Below, in pieces: positions 33,023 through 42,131 of a stretch of 64,000 nt of DNA (position 1 is the stretch's first letter; the number at the start of each line of letters is the position of its first letter). The stretch comes from JALHNI01 sp965229305. GTDB lineage: Bacteria; Acidobacteriota; Terriglobia; Bryobacterales; Bryobacteraceae. The notes under the pieces are model-generated. The model saw nothing but the letters and a program-made list of their open reading frames with translations. It had not been told where the DNA came from and searched no databases. The stretch spans positions 248,001 to 312,000 of the forward strand of contig CBDDIZ010000037.1 of assembly GCA_965229305.1 (NCBI GenBank), read 5' to 3'. The translations under genes were made by a program, and so were the position numbers.

Positions 33023-35014
33023 ATGCGCCGTTGTTTACCATTGCTCGTTTTGGCCCTGTTTTTGCATGCGCAAACTCCTCCCTCGCCGCCTCCCGCCAAG
33101 CCCCAACCGATCGTTCCCAAGGCCGAGGAACTCAAGCAGATCGAAGGCAAAGTCGTCGAGCTCGAAACCCTCCTGCGCAACCTCTCCGGCAAGGACGCCG
33201 GCCTCGTTAACGACGTCGCCGTCTATGCCAAAGCCGGCCGCTTCCTCCTCGAGTTTCCCCAGACCTTCTTCACCCAAGCGGGCATTGACCAAGCCAACGC
33301 CGTCCTCGATCAAGGCCTCATCCGCGCTCGTCAAGTCTTCACCAATGGCGCCGATTGGGTTACCTCCAAAGGCCGCAAGATCCACGCCTACCGCTCCGCA
33401 CTCGATGGCTCCGTTCAACCCTACGGCGTCACCGTCCCCGACTCCTACGACGGCACCAAGCCCGTCCGCCTCTACGTCTGGCTCCACGGCCGCGATCAGA
33501 CCCTCACCGAAGCCAGCTTCATCTCCAAGTTCGCCACGCCCAGCAAAAGCCTCACCTACGCCACCGCCGACCTCGGCCAGATCACCCTCGATTGCTACGG
33601 CCGCTGGAACAACGCCAACCACTGGGCCGGCGAAGTCGACATCTTCGAAGCCATCGCCGATGTCAGCCGCCGCTACAAGATCGATCCGAACCGCATCATC
33701 CTCCGCGGCTTCTCCCTCGGCGGCGCCGGCGCCTGGCACATCGCCCTCCAATACCCGGACCGTTTCGCCGCCGCTGAAATCGGCGCCGGCACCTATCCGC
33801 GCCGCGCTTACATGCCCGGCTTCCCGCCGTATCAAGCCGGCCCGCTGCGCATCTGGGAGAACATCATCGATTGGAGCTTGAACGCCTTCAACCTCCCCCT
33901 CGCCGGCCACGATGGCGACAGCGACACCCAAGTCGCCTCCATTCCTCCCGAACGCGATAAGCCCTCTCGCGGACAGCTCGAGTCCTCGCTCCGCGTCCGC
34001 GCCCAGCTCGCCAAGGAAGGCTTCCCCTCCGAAGGCGAAGAGAACAACTGGCGCGTCAAAGGCACGCGCGACATCTTCCTCATCTCGGAGAAGACCGGCC
34101 ACGGCGTCAGCCCGCTTGTCCGTCAACGCCTCGATGCCTTCTTGAAAGAGCACGGCGACCGCGGCCTCGTCTCTCCCGACGAAGTCCGCTTCGTTACCTA
34201 CACCACCCGCTATCACCGCGCCCATTGGGTCTCCGTCGATGGCCTCGCCAAACACTACGAGCGTGCCGACGTCGTCGCCCGCCGCGATGCCGCCCGCCAG
34301 CGTTACGAACTCACCACCCACAACATCACCCACCTCGACCTTCGCGAGATGAACTCCGTCAAGCACCTCACCATCGATGGCCAAACCGTCAAAGTGAAGC
34401 CCGCCGCCGAAATTCATCTCGTCAGCAGGAACGGCAAATGGCAAACCGCCGAGGACCGCACTCTCCGCAAACGCCATGGCCTCCAAGGCCCCATCGACGA
34501 TGCCTTCCTCGAACCCTTCCTGCTCGTGCGTCCCACCGGCACGCCCTGGAACGCCGCCGCCCACGAACAAGCCCTCCGCATCCTCGCCCGCTTCGACCGC
34601 GTCTACGCCCGCTATTACCGCGCTCATCCGCGCATCAAGGACGACAAGGACGTCACGCCCGAGGACTTCGCCAATTACCACGTCGTCCTCTTCGGTGACC
34701 CCGGCAGCAACCCCTGGATCGCCAAGGTCCAGGGCAAACTCCCCGTCTCCTGGACCCGCGACTTCCTCAAGCTCGGCTCCCAGACCTACGCCGCCGCCGG
34801 CCATCTTCCGGCTCTCATCTACCCCAACCCGCTAAACGCCAAACGCTACCTCGTCATCAACTCCGGCCTCACCATCGACGAGCGCGAATACCACGGCGAC
34901 TACAGCATGCCTAAGCTCGGCGACCTCGCCATTTTGAAGGTGCAACCCGGCTCAGAGACGCCCGAAACCGCCTTTGCCACCCTTCTCGATGAGCACTGGC
35001 ACCTCCTTCCGTAG
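33023..35014 (+). CDS. Secreted alpha/beta hydrolase (prolyl oligopeptidase / esterase D-like)
   Basis: About 663 residues from ATG 33023 (MRRCLPLLVLALFLHAQ, signal peptide); ATG 33014 is an equally open alternative. An N-terminal helical region of about 110 residues leads to an alpha/beta hydrolase core: RLYVWLHGRDQ oxyanion region and nucleophile elbow RGFSLGGAGAWHIA (Ser in G-F-S-L-G-G) near residue 235. A later segment, SEKTGHGVSPLV, may carry the catalytic His. The C-terminal about 300 residues form a beta-rich domain also seen in planctomycete and acidobacterial peptidase-like proteins. Probably hydrolyses esters or peptides in the periplasm; substrate unknown. Confidence 0.82.
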   Translation: MRRCLPLLVLALFLHAQTPPSPPPAKPQPIVPKAEELKQIEGKVVELETLLRNLSGKDAGLVNDVAVYAKAGRFLLEFPQTFFTQAGIDQANAVLDQGLIRARQVFTNGADWVTSKGRKIHAYRSALDGSVQPYGVTVPDSYDGTKPVRLYVWLHGRDQTLTEASFISKFATPSKSLTYATADLGQITLDCYGRWNNANHWAGEVDIFEAIADVSRRYKIDPNRIILRGFSLGGAGAWHIALQYPDRFAAAEIGAGTYPRRAYMPGFPPYQAGPLRIWENIIDWSLNAFNLPLAGHDGDSDTQVASIPPERDKPSRGQLESSLRVRAQLAKEGFPSEGEENNWRVKGTRDIFLISEKTGHGVSPLVRQRLDAFLKEHGDRGLVSPDEVRFVTYTTRYHRAHWVSVDGLAKHYERADVVARRDAARQRYELTTHNITHLDLREMNSVKHLTIDGQTVKVKPAAEIHLVSRNGKWQTAEDRTLRKRHGLQGPIDDAFLEPFLLVRPTGTPWNAAAHEQALRILARFDRVYARYYRAHPRIKDDKDVTPEDFANYHVVLFGDPGSNPWIAKVQGKLPVSWTRDFLKLGSQTYAAAGHLPALIYPNPLNAKRYLVINSGLTIDEREYHGDYSMPKLGDLAILKVQPGSETPETAFATLLDEHWHLLP

Positions 35015-35189
35015 GGATTTTGCTGGCTTTCGCTACGTTGTAAATTGCGGCAATGCCCACTAACACGCTTCGCATCAATAGGTTCTAGTCGCCCTCAAGA
35101 CTTAACAACAATTAAACGGAACCCATTCGAGTTGGGATCCATCTCCACGTGCAGCAGATTGAGAAGACTGCCAAAAGGAGATCGGTAAA

Positions 35190-36080
35190 ATGGATAACTC
35201 GAACAACAACACGAACAGCACTCAGTCAGGCGCCAAGTGGGCGATTCCCGTCATCGGCGCGGCCTTGGCTCTTTCTTTGGGCTTCAATGCCTACCAGGCC
35301 AATCGCATTCAAGCTGTCGATGGTCAAGTCAGCACGGTGAACGCGCAGATCGCGGAACTCCGTCAGGGTCTCTCCAAAGTCGAAACCCAGACCGGTAGCG
35401 AACTGTCCGCCTTCCGTGGCGACATCAACAACGTGAAGTCCGAAGCCGAGAAGATCGCCAAAGATGCGGCCAAGAGCTCCAGTTGGACCGCGCAGAGCCT
35501 CGCTCAGCGCCATGCTGACAAGCTCGCCGCCAAGCTCGAGAAAGCGAACCAGAGCAACGAGAAGCTCGTCGCTGAGCTGAACACGCAGTTGAGCGAAGTG
35601 AAAACCAATTCGGAGACCCAACTGAACACCGTCTCCACCGACGTGAAGCAGGTTCGTACCGACGTCGACACCACGCGCACCGAACTGCAGAACACGATTG
35701 CTGATCTCCGCCGCGCTACCGGCGACATGGGCGTCATGAGCGGCCTGATTGCCACCAACTCTTCCGAACTGAAGGCCCTGCGTGAACTGGGCGAGCGCAA
35801 CTACTATGAGTTCCGCCTCACCCGCAACGACAAGGTCCAGAAGGTCGGCGACGTGATGCTGGCCCTCAAGAAGGCCGACGTCAAGAAGTCGCGCTTCACG
35901 CTCGAACTGAATGCGGACGATCGCAAGATCGAAAAGAAGGATAAGACCGTCAACGAGCCCGTGCAGTTCTACGTCGCCTCCAAGGCCCGTCAGCCGTACG
36001 AGATCGTGGTCAACGAGATCAGCAAAGACACCATCGTGGGCTACCTGTCCACCCCCAAGGTCCAGATCTCGCGTAAGTAA
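35190..36080 (+). CDS. Membrane-anchored coiled-coil protein of unknown function
   Basis: A 296-residue protein with a good SD (AAAGGAGA, about 10 bases upstream). A short N/T/S-rich cytoplasmic start is followed by one TM helix (WAIPVIGAALALSLGFNAY, about residues 15-33), a long coiled coil (about 45-180, with V-N-A-Q-I-A-E-L and V-S-T-D-V-K-Q-V heptads) and a compact C-terminal domain (YYEFRLTRNDKVQKVGDVML, FTLELNADDRKIEKKDK, VQFYVASKARQPYEIVVN). The start codon and SD look strongly expressed, and codon use is more selective than usual. The gene is monocistronic with its own terminator. A role as an envelope spacer is a guess. Confidence 0.8.
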   Translation: MDNSNNNTNSTQSGAKWAIPVIGAALALSLGFNAYQANRIQAVDGQVSTVNAQIAELRQGLSKVETQTGSELSAFRGDINNVKSEAEKIAKDAAKSSSWTAQSLAQRHADKLAAKLEKANQSNEKLVAELNTQLSEVKTNSETQLNTVSTDVKQVRTDVDTTRTELQNTIADLRRATGDMGVMSGLIATNSSELKALRELGERNYYEFRLTRNDKVQKVGDVMLALKKADVKKSRFTLELNADDRKIEKKDKTVNEPVQFYVASKARQPYEIVVNEISKDTIVGYLSTPKVQISRK

Positions 36081-36109
36081 CTGCCGTCCACAGTCCGTTT
36101 ACCTCCAGA

Positions 36110-36137
36110 CCGCCCGTGCACCCTCATGCACGGGCGG
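36110..36137 (+). terminator. Rho-independent terminator after the coiled-coil gene
   Basis: Perfect 11-bp stem (CCGCCCGTGCA with TGCACGGGCGG), 6-nt loop, then TTTTCC. It lies 29 bp after the stop codon. Confidence 0.88.
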
Positions 36138-36160
36138 TTTTCCATTTACGATAAGGTCTG

Positions 36161-36544
36161 ATGATCGACGCTCTCGCCCACTCCGCTGTTCTTCGCCTCG
36201 CTGAAACTGAGATGGAACCCTGCCGTCCCGGCTTCACCCGCGCCATCATTCGCACCCCGCTCATGATGGGCGTCGTTATCGACATCACCGGTGGCCCCTG
36301 GACTGAACCCGACCCCCTCCACGCCCACCCGCACGAACAACTCACTTATGTCGCCGCCGGCGAAATCATGTTCGTCACCGGTGACCAGCCTCCCCAACGC
36401 CTCACCGCCGGCGACATGTTTGCCATCCCGCCCAACGTCCCGCACTCCATCCAACTGCTGAGCCCCACCGCTCGCCTTGTCGATAGCTTCCACCCCGGCC
36501 GCGAAGACTTTATTCCCGCGCCAACTCCACTCCCCGCGTCGTAA
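36161..36544 (+). CDS. Cupin-domain protein
   Basis: A 127-residue single cupin. Motif 1 is HAHPHEQLTYVAAGE with metal-binding His/His/Glu, and motif 2 is PPNVPHSIQLLS with the final His. It probably binds a divalent metal and may act as a small sensor, isomerase or dioxygenase; the substrate is unclear. Its 3' end overlaps the convergent oxidoreductase gene by 35 bp (36510-36544), which is unusual and implies mutual antisense at the ends. Confidence 0.9.
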   Translation: MIDALAHSAVLRLAETEMEPCRPGFTRAIIRTPLMMGVVIDITGGPWTEPDPLHAHPHEQLTYVAAGEIMFVTGDQPPQRLTAGDMFAIPPNVPHSIQLLSPTARLVDSFHPGREDFIPAPTPLPAS

Positions 36545-37841
36545 TCCAATACTTCACCAGCATATTGGCCCGTTCCCAGGTGTCCTGCGTCTCCGGCTGC
36601 CGCGCATAACCGAAGAACTTCCGCGCCACTTGCGCGAAGTGCGCCTCATGCCCCACGCGATACTTCTCCGGAATCGTCACGCGCCCCCTCGCCGCATCCC
36701 AAACCACGCCCGGATACGTCTTCTCGAGCGCGGCCACCGTCTCCTTCATCGCTTTCTGCCAAGCCGGCGTCGACGTGTTGGGCACCACGTAAAGCTCCGG
36801 CACGAACTTCTCCGCCGCGCCTTGCCGGATCTCCACCTTCGCCAATGACCCACGGAACGATGCCTCATACACATCGCCCGTGCCTTCCTTGGCTTCCCAG
36901 TTCCACAGAATCTCGAGCCCCACGTGCACCCCGCGCAGCGCATAGTTCACCGCGTTGTTGCAGTAGTAACTCAACTGCCCATCGCGCACCCACGGCGCGA
37001 GTTCCTTCGCAAAATCCTTCTGACCCGTCACCTGTTCGAACTGCTTCTGGCTGATCATCGTCGGCCAACGCTTCGCCTTGCCGAACCGCACGTCGTTCTC
37101 ATAGTCCAAATGCTGCGTCGGAAACGCTGTCCACTGCACCAGATCCACCACGTGCGTTCCGACATCGGCCAGCGCCTCGCCGTATTCATCGATGTTGAAG
37201 AACCACACCGGCCGCTTCAGCGGCACCCCCGCCACCACCTTCATCAAATGATGAATGCTTCGCGCCTGAATGCCCGGCTCCGCTTCGCTCCCCGGTAACT
37301 GCTTGCCATACACCGCCGGCGCATTCACGAACTCCTTCTGCAGCATCGACGTGATCTCGAACCGCTCGGTCATGATGTCGTACGCCGCCAGCTTCCGCTC
37401 GCGCGCCCGGTCCAGCGTCAGCTTCAGCTCTTCCATATCCGCCGACCGGATGATCCAGGGCTTGTCCGCAAACACGTGATACCCGGCATCCAGCGTCTGA
37501 ATCATCCGGTTCACCTTCGGACGATTGCGGCCCGTAAACACCACCACATTGCCTTGCCGCTCGTCGAGCATGCGCGTAAAGAAGTCTGCCCCCGTATGCA
37601 CGTCGAGCTGCCACGCCGTCGGTGACTCGGCCCGCGTATTGGCCAGCGACACGCGGTTCAGATAGTCGAGCAACTCCGGCCCCAGCGGCGCGTACACCGC
37701 CACCTTTGGCGAGATGCCCGGATACATATCCTTCTGGATCAAAGCCGCGTGAAAATGGCCCGGCTCGAGGATGATCAGCCGCAAGTCGCCGGCTTGTGCA
37801 AGGTTCAGCATGAGAATCAGGGAGAGCAACCCCCTCAGCAT
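36510..37841 (-). CDS. Gfo/Idh/MocA-like oxidoreductase with exported N-terminus
   Basis: A 443-residue protein from ATG 37841 (MLRGLLSLILMLNLAQAGDL, signal peptide). The Rossmann region is modified for export: DLRLIILEPGHFHAALIQ, then VVVFTGRNRPKVNRM and HVFADKPWIIRSADME, which corresponds to the E-K-P motif. The C-terminal putative-oxidoreductase domain shows IHHLMKVVAGVPLKRPVWFF and VGTHVVDLVQWT. It belongs to the secreted Gfo/Idh-like proteins found in Acidobacteria and Planctomycetes, which probably act on sugars or sugar acids. Divergent from the TetR gene by 43 bp, and plausibly its target. Confidence 0.85.
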   Translation of the reverse strand: MLRGLLSLILMLNLAQAGDLRLIILEPGHFHAALIQKDMYPGISPKVAVYAPLGPELLDYLNRVSLANTRAESPTAWQLDVHTGADFFTRMLDERQGNVVVFTGRNRPKVNRMIQTLDAGYHVFADKPWIIRSADMEELKLTLDRARERKLAAYDIMTERFEITSMLQKEFVNAPAVYGKQLPGSEAEPGIQARSIHHLMKVVAGVPLKRPVWFFNIDEYGEALADVGTHVVDLVQWTAFPTQHLDYENDVRFGKAKRWPTMISQKQFEQVTGQKDFAKELAPWVRDGQLSYYCNNAVNYALRGVHVGLEILWNWEAKEGTGDVYEASFRGSLAKVEIRQGAAEKFVPELYVVPNTSTPAWQKAMKETVAALEKTYPGVVWDAARGRVTIPEKYRVGHEAHFAQVARKFFGYARQPETQDTWERANMLVKYWITTRGVELARE

Positions 37842-37871
37842 AGCGCCACTTGACTTTCCTTCGCCCTGCTT

Positions 37872-37887
37872 CATACTGGTCGGTATG
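37872..37887. promoter_or_regulatory. Candidate TetR operator palindrome
   Basis: CATAC-TGGTCG-GTATG is a perfect 5+5 inverted repeat. It spans the start codon of the TetR gene (ATG at 37885) and lies 30 bp from the start of the divergent oxidoreductase gene, ideal for joint repression. Seen by eye; binding untested. Confidence 0.45.
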
Positions 37888-38490
37888 CTCCAGGAGAAAC
37901 GCAACCCCGGACGCACGCGCGAGCGCCTCCTGGGCGCCGCTTTCGGCGAAATCTACCGCTCGGGCTTCCAAGGCGCGGACCTCGCCACCATCCTCCAGCA
38001 CGCCGGCGTCACCAAAGGCGCCCTCTACCATCACTTCCAATCCAAAGAAGACCTCGGCTATCACGTCATCGAAGACGTCATCGGCCAGGTCACTCGCGAG
38101 AAATGGCTCGAGCCCCTCGCCCAGGCCACCAACCCCCTCGATACCTTGATCCGCATCGTGCAAGCCACTTCCACTGAGCCCGCGGCCGTCAACGGCGGTT
38201 GCCCCTTGAACAACCTCGCCCAGGAGATGTCCCCCCTGGACGAAGGCTTTCGCCAGCGCCTCGCCGCTCAATTTCAGGCCTGGCAAGCCGCCATCGCCGC
38301 CGCCCTCAAAGCGGGACAGAAGCAAGGCCTTGTCCAAGCCGGGCTCGACGCCCGCGAGGCGGCCACGTTCATCGTCGCCACCTACGAAGGCTACATCTCC
38401 CTCGCCAAGAACGCCCAGGATCCCAAGGTCCTCCAGTCCGGCAAAAAGCAACTCGTCCGTTATCTCGAGTCTCTCCGGCCCCCCCAATAA
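37885..38490 (+). CDS. TetR-family transcriptional regulator
   Basis: A 201-residue protein from ATG 37885 (MLQEKRNPGRTRERLLGAAF); the longer frame from 37771 reads back through the oxidoreductase promoter. The N-terminal TetR HTH includes LATILQHAGVTKGALYHHFQSKEDL. The C-terminal ligand domain has NGGCPLNNLAQEMSPLDEGF, a signature shared by regulators of xenobiotic or reductase genes. A perfect inverted repeat overlaps the start codon, suggesting autoregulation and control of the divergent oxidoreductase. Confidence 0.9.
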   Translation: MLQEKRNPGRTRERLLGAAFGEIYRSGFQGADLATILQHAGVTKGALYHHFQSKEDLGYHVIEDVIGQVTREKWLEPLAQATNPLDTLIRIVQATSTEPAAVNGGCPLNNLAQEMSPLDEGFRQRLAAQFQAWQAAIAAALKAGQKQGLVQAGLDAREAATFIVATYEGYISLAKNAQDPKVLQSGKKQLVRYLESLRPPQ

Positions 38491-38580
38491 TTTTTCGTGC
38501 CCGTGTCGATTCCGGCCGCCGCCGTTCGACGCGTTAGTAGAGCCCAGCTCTGAAACATTCAATCGAGAGGTATTTTTTCA

Positions 38581-39012
38581 ATGCGATGCATGGTTTTTGT
38601 CAAAGCGACCAAGGAATCCGAAGCTGGCGCAATGCCCGACCTGGAGATGCTCAAAGAGATGGGCAAGTTCAACGAAGAGCTGGTGAAGAACGGCATCATG
38701 CTCGCCGGTGACGGCCTGCACCCCACCTCCAAAGCGGCCCGCGTCCGCTTCAGCGGCAAGGACCGTACCGTCATCGATGGCCCCTTCGCCGAAACCAAAG
38801 AGCTCGTCGCCGGCTTCTGGATCTGGCAGGTGAAGTCGCTGCAGGAAGCCATCGAGTGGGTGAAACGCTGCCCGAATCCGATGCCCTCCGAAAGCGAAAT
38901 CGAAATCCGCCCCATCTTCGAACCCGAAGACTTCGGCCCCGCTCTCACGCCCGAAATTCGCGAGTACGAAGAGCGCTTGCGCCAGCAGATGGAAGCGCAG
39001 CAGAAGTCCTAG
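38581..39012 (+). CDS. YCII-related (DGPF) domain protein
   Basis: A 143-residue dimeric alpha/beta-barrel protein, MRCMVFVKATKESEAG, with the hallmark VIDGPFAETKELVAGFWI. DGPF proteins are regularly encoded beside ECF42-type sigma factors, which is what follows after 26 bp. They may modulate sigma activity or be enzymes of their own regulon. The function in this pairing is not settled. Confidence 0.9.
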   Translation: MRCMVFVKATKESEAGAMPDLEMLKEMGKFNEELVKNGIMLAGDGLHPTSKAARVRFSGKDRTVIDGPFAETKELVAGFWIWQVKSLQEAIEWVKRCPNPMPSESEIEIRPIFEPEDFGPALTPEIREYEERLRQQMEAQQKS

Positions 39013-39038
39013 GTTCATCTGTGTTGTGATCGGTAGCA

Positions 39039-40268
39039 GTGACCGCTGCTACCGAGATCCACCGCGTCATTGATGCGGTCTGGCGCATGGAGTCCGCGCG
39101 ATTGATTGCCGGCCTCGCCCGCGTCGTTCGCGACGTCGCCGCCGCCGAAGAACTGGCGCAGGATGCTCTCGTTGCCGCTCTCGAACAGTGGCCGCGCGAA
39201 GGCGTCCCGCGCAATCCCGGCGCGTGGCTGATGGCCACCGCCAAACACCGCGCGCTCGACCTGCTCCGCCATCGGAAAATGGCCGACCGCAAACATCAGG
39301 ATCTCGTCACCGCGGAAGCCTTCGAGCCCGATCTTCGCGAGAACTTGGGCGACGACCTCCTGCCCCTCATCTTCATTGCCTGCCACCCGATCCTTTCGCG
39401 CGAAGCCCGCGTCGCGCTCACCCTGCGCCTCCTCGGCGGCCTCACCACCCCCGAGATCGCCCGCGCTTTTCTCACGCCCGAACCCACCATCGCCCAGCGC
39501 ATCGTCCGCGCGAAGAAGACGCTGACGGATGCCAACATCCCGTTCGAGCTGCCTCCGGCCTCCGAACGCCTCGCGCGTCTGGACTCCGTCCTCGAAGTGA
39601 TCTACCTCATCTTCAACGAAGGCTACGCCGCCACCTCCGGCAACGACTGGTTGCGGCCCGCCCTCTGCGAAGAAGCCCAACGGCTCATCCGCATCCTCGC
39701 CGGTCTTCTGCCGCAAGAAGCCGAAGTCCAAGGCCTCGCTGCTCTCATCGAGCTCCAGGCCTCTCGGCTCCGCGCCCGCCTCGGCCCCGATGGCGAACCG
39801 ATCCTCCTGCTCGACCAGAACCGCGCCCGCTGGGACCATCTGCTCATCCAACGCGGCCTCACTTCCCTCGCCCTCGCCGAACAACTCGCCCCCGAGCGCG
39901 GACCCTACACCTTGCAAGCCGCCCTCGCCGCCTGCCATGCCCGTGCTCGCACGGCGGACCAAACTGACTGGCGCCGCATCGTCGCGCTGTACGCCGAACT
40001 TGGCGATCTCACGCCCTCGCCCATCATCGAGCTCAACCGCGCCGTCGCCTTAAGCATGGCCGAAGGTCCCGCCGCCGGACTCGCCCTCGCCGACACCCTC
40101 CTCGACCAACTCGCCTCCTACCACTTGCTCCCCGCTGTCCGCGCCGACTTGCTCGTCAAGCTCGGCCGTCACGCCGAAGCCCGCGCCGAGTTCCTCCGCG
40201 CCGCCGAACTCACCGCCAACACCCGCGAGCAGACCCTTCTCCGCCAGCGCGCCGCTGCGTTACCGTAA
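39039..40268 (+). CDS. ECF sigma factor with DUF6596 C-terminal extension (ECF42 type)
   Basis: A 409-residue protein started at GTG 39039 (TAATEIHRVIDAVWRME). Sigma70 region 2 is at about residues 12-85 (AAEELAQDALVAALEQW, RALDLLRHRKMA) and region 4 at about 115-170 (VALTLRLLGGLTTPEIARAF). The DUF6596/TPR-like extension (about 180-409) carries FNEGYAATSG and LIELQASRLRAR. ECF42 proteins use this long C-terminal extension instead of an anti-sigma factor, and usually sit next to a DGPF/YCII gene, as here. Likely drives transcription of the upstream YCII gene. Confidence 0.92.
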   Translation: MTAATEIHRVIDAVWRMESARLIAGLARVVRDVAAAEELAQDALVAALEQWPREGVPRNPGAWLMATAKHRALDLLRHRKMADRKHQDLVTAEAFEPDLRENLGDDLLPLIFIACHPILSREARVALTLRLLGGLTTPEIARAFLTPEPTIAQRIVRAKKTLTDANIPFELPPASERLARLDSVLEVIYLIFNEGYAATSGNDWLRPALCEEAQRLIRILAGLLPQEAEVQGLAALIELQASRLRARLGPDGEPILLLDQNRARWDHLLIQRGLTSLALAEQLAPERGPYTLQAALAACHARARTADQTDWRRIVALYAELGDLTPSPIIELNRAVALSMAEGPAAGLALADTLLDQLASYHLLPAVRADLLVKLGRHAEARAEFLRAAELTANTREQTLLRQRAAALP

Positions 40269-40274
40269 AGCCAG

Positions 40275-40544
40275 ATGTGCCGCAATATCCGTCCGCTGTT
40301 CAACTTTGATCCGCCCAGCACGGAAGAAGAGATCCGCGCCGCCGCCTTGCAATTTGTTCGCAAGATCAGCGGCTACACGAAGCCTTCGCGCGCCAACGAA
40401 GAGGCCTTCCTCCAGGCCGTCGACGACATCAGCGTCATCGCCACCCGGCTGCTCCAGAATCTCGAAACTACCTCTCCGGCGAAGAACCGCGAAGAGGAAG
40501 CCGCCAAAGCCCGCGCACGTTCCGCGGAACGCTACGCCCGTTAA
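40275..40544 (+). CDS. DUF2277 family protein
   Basis: An 89-residue protein, MCRNIRPLFNFDPPSTEEEI, matching the DUF2277 pattern almost from end to end (FVRKISGYTKPSRANEEAF, then A-V-D-x-I). It starts 6 bp after the sigma-factor stop and is probably cotranscribed. Family function unknown; small, soluble, helical. Confidence 0.9.
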   Translation: MCRNIRPLFNFDPPSTEEEIRAAALQFVRKISGYTKPSRANEEAFLQAVDDISVIATRLLQNLETTSPAKNREEEAAKARARSAERYAR

Positions 40545-40577
40545 AGCGATCGCTCCCAAAGGCCGATAGCCCGTTAG

Positions 40578-42131
40578 ATGGAGTTGCGCGCGCACCGGGG
40601 AGCTTTGGCGATCCTCATCCTGTCCCTGCTGCCCGCGCTTTTGCTGCAGTTCACTCACCTCGACCTGCCTCAGTTCGGCCAATACCAGGACGATGGCCTG
40701 CTCTTCATCAACGCCAAGTCGCTCCGCGAGGGCCAAGGCTTCCGCCTCACCAGCCTGCCCGGCGAACCCGCGCAAACCAAGTACCAGCCGTTGCTGCCCT
40801 GGCTGCAGACTCTCGTCTGGAAACTGAGCCCCACCTTCCCCGCGAACCTGCCGGCGGTCGCGCTGCTGCAGGCGCTCTTCTTCGTCGCGTTCATCCTGCT
40901 GAGTGCCGCCTACTTCGGCTGGGCGCGCTTCTCGCCGGCGCTGGCGGCCTTGATGGCCGTAAGTCCGCTGGTGATCTACTGGGCCGCTATCCCGATGGCC
41001 GACTACCTGTTCGCCGCGCTGGTGATGGGCGTCTTCCTGGCCACCGGCCGACATGCCTGGCTGCTTGCCGGACTGCTGGCCGCCGCCGCGTATCTCACCA
41101 AGTCCACCGGACTTTTGCTGGTGCCGGCCATCGTCATCGCTCTGCTGCTCCGCCGGCAATGGCGACCTCTCGCGACTTTCCTGCTGGCGACGACGCCGGC
41201 CATCGCCGGCTGGCTGCTGTGGAGCAGACTGCACCGGGCCCCGTCCGGCCATCTCGTGCTCGCCTACTACACCGACTACACCGGTTACCTGCTGCGCGGC
41301 GGCGGCCTCCAAGCCTTAAGCGACATCGTCCCCGCCAACGCCGTCACGCTCTGCACCGCTGCCGGCTCGCTCTTCTGGCACGACATCGCCGACTCGCTGA
41401 TCGGCCGTTTCCTCTCGATCCTGGTGGCCGCCGTCACGGTAACCGGCGGCGTGCGTCTGGCCCGCCGCACCGGCGCGCCCGAGTATCCGCTCTTCTGCGC
41501 GCTGCTCGCGGCCGTGCTCTGCGTCTGGAATTTCAGCCCCAGCGTGCGCCTGATTCTGCCGCTCGCGCCATTGGTGGTGATCGGCGTGTGGCTCGAGGGG
41601 GAGAACTTCGTACGCCTGGTGCGCCAGTCCCTCGCCACCGGCGGAGCGAACCGCATCCTGGCCTGCGTGCTCATGGCGGGCGCGATGCTGCTGGCCGGAT
41701 ACGCCCTGTGGCAGAACTTCGTCTTCGTCTCGCAAACGATCCCGGCCGTGATGGCCCAGAGCCGCCAGAAGTTTCGCGACCTCGCCCAAGTCCACGCCTG
41801 GATGCGGGCCCACCTGCCGCAGAGCGCCGTGGTGCTCGCTGCCGACGACACCCTGCTCTATCTGAACACCGGCCTGCACGCCGTGCGGCCCGTCCCGAAC
41901 AGCGTCGCGTTCTACCGCAACGACAAGGCGCAGATGCTCGAGAACTTCACGCACGTGGATGAGCTCGAACGCTCCTTCGGCCTCACGCATGTCCTGGTCG
42001 GTCCCACGGACTTAGCCGCTGACTTCGGGCCGTCCGAACAGCGCGAAGCGCTGCGCCTGCTGCGCGAGAATCCGCATCACCACGCGCTCTATGAGCACGA
42101 CGGCTACACGGTCTACCGCATTGATCGCTAG
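40578..42131 (+). CDS. GT39/ArnT-like membrane glycosyltransferase (paralogue 1)
   Basis: A 517-residue protein with about ten TM helices. The first periplasmic loop carries Y-Q-D-D-G-L and the L-x-x-G-x-G-F-R-L-T element, the PMT/ArnT-like catalytic acidic motif that recurs in the paralogue at 42618-44141. The C-terminal soluble tail has a Y-L-N-T-G segment before a domain with VHAWMRAHLPQSAVVLA. It probably transfers a sugar from a lipid carrier to an envelope acceptor. Acceptor and sugar unknown. Overlaps the Rrf2 gene by 4 bp, convergently. Confidence 0.8.
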   Translation: MELRAHRGALAILILSLLPALLLQFTHLDLPQFGQYQDDGLLFINAKSLREGQGFRLTSLPGEPAQTKYQPLLPWLQTLVWKLSPTFPANLPAVALLQALFFVAFILLSAAYFGWARFSPALAALMAVSPLVIYWAAIPMADYLFAALVMGVFLATGRHAWLLAGLLAAAAYLTKSTGLLLVPAIVIALLLRRQWRPLATFLLATTPAIAGWLLWSRLHRAPSGHLVLAYYTDYTGYLLRGGGLQALSDIVPANAVTLCTAAGSLFWHDIADSLIGRFLSILVAAVTVTGGVRLARRTGAPEYPLFCALLAAVLCVWNFSPSVRLILPLAPLVVIGVWLEGENFVRLVRQSLATGGANRILACVLMAGAMLLAGYALWQNFVFVSQTIPAVMAQSRQKFRDLAQVHAWMRAHLPQSAVVLAADDTLLYLNTGLHAVRPVPNSVAFYRNDKAQMLENFTHVDELERSFGLTHVLVGPTDLAADFGPSEQREALRLLRENPHHHALYEHDGYTVYRIDR

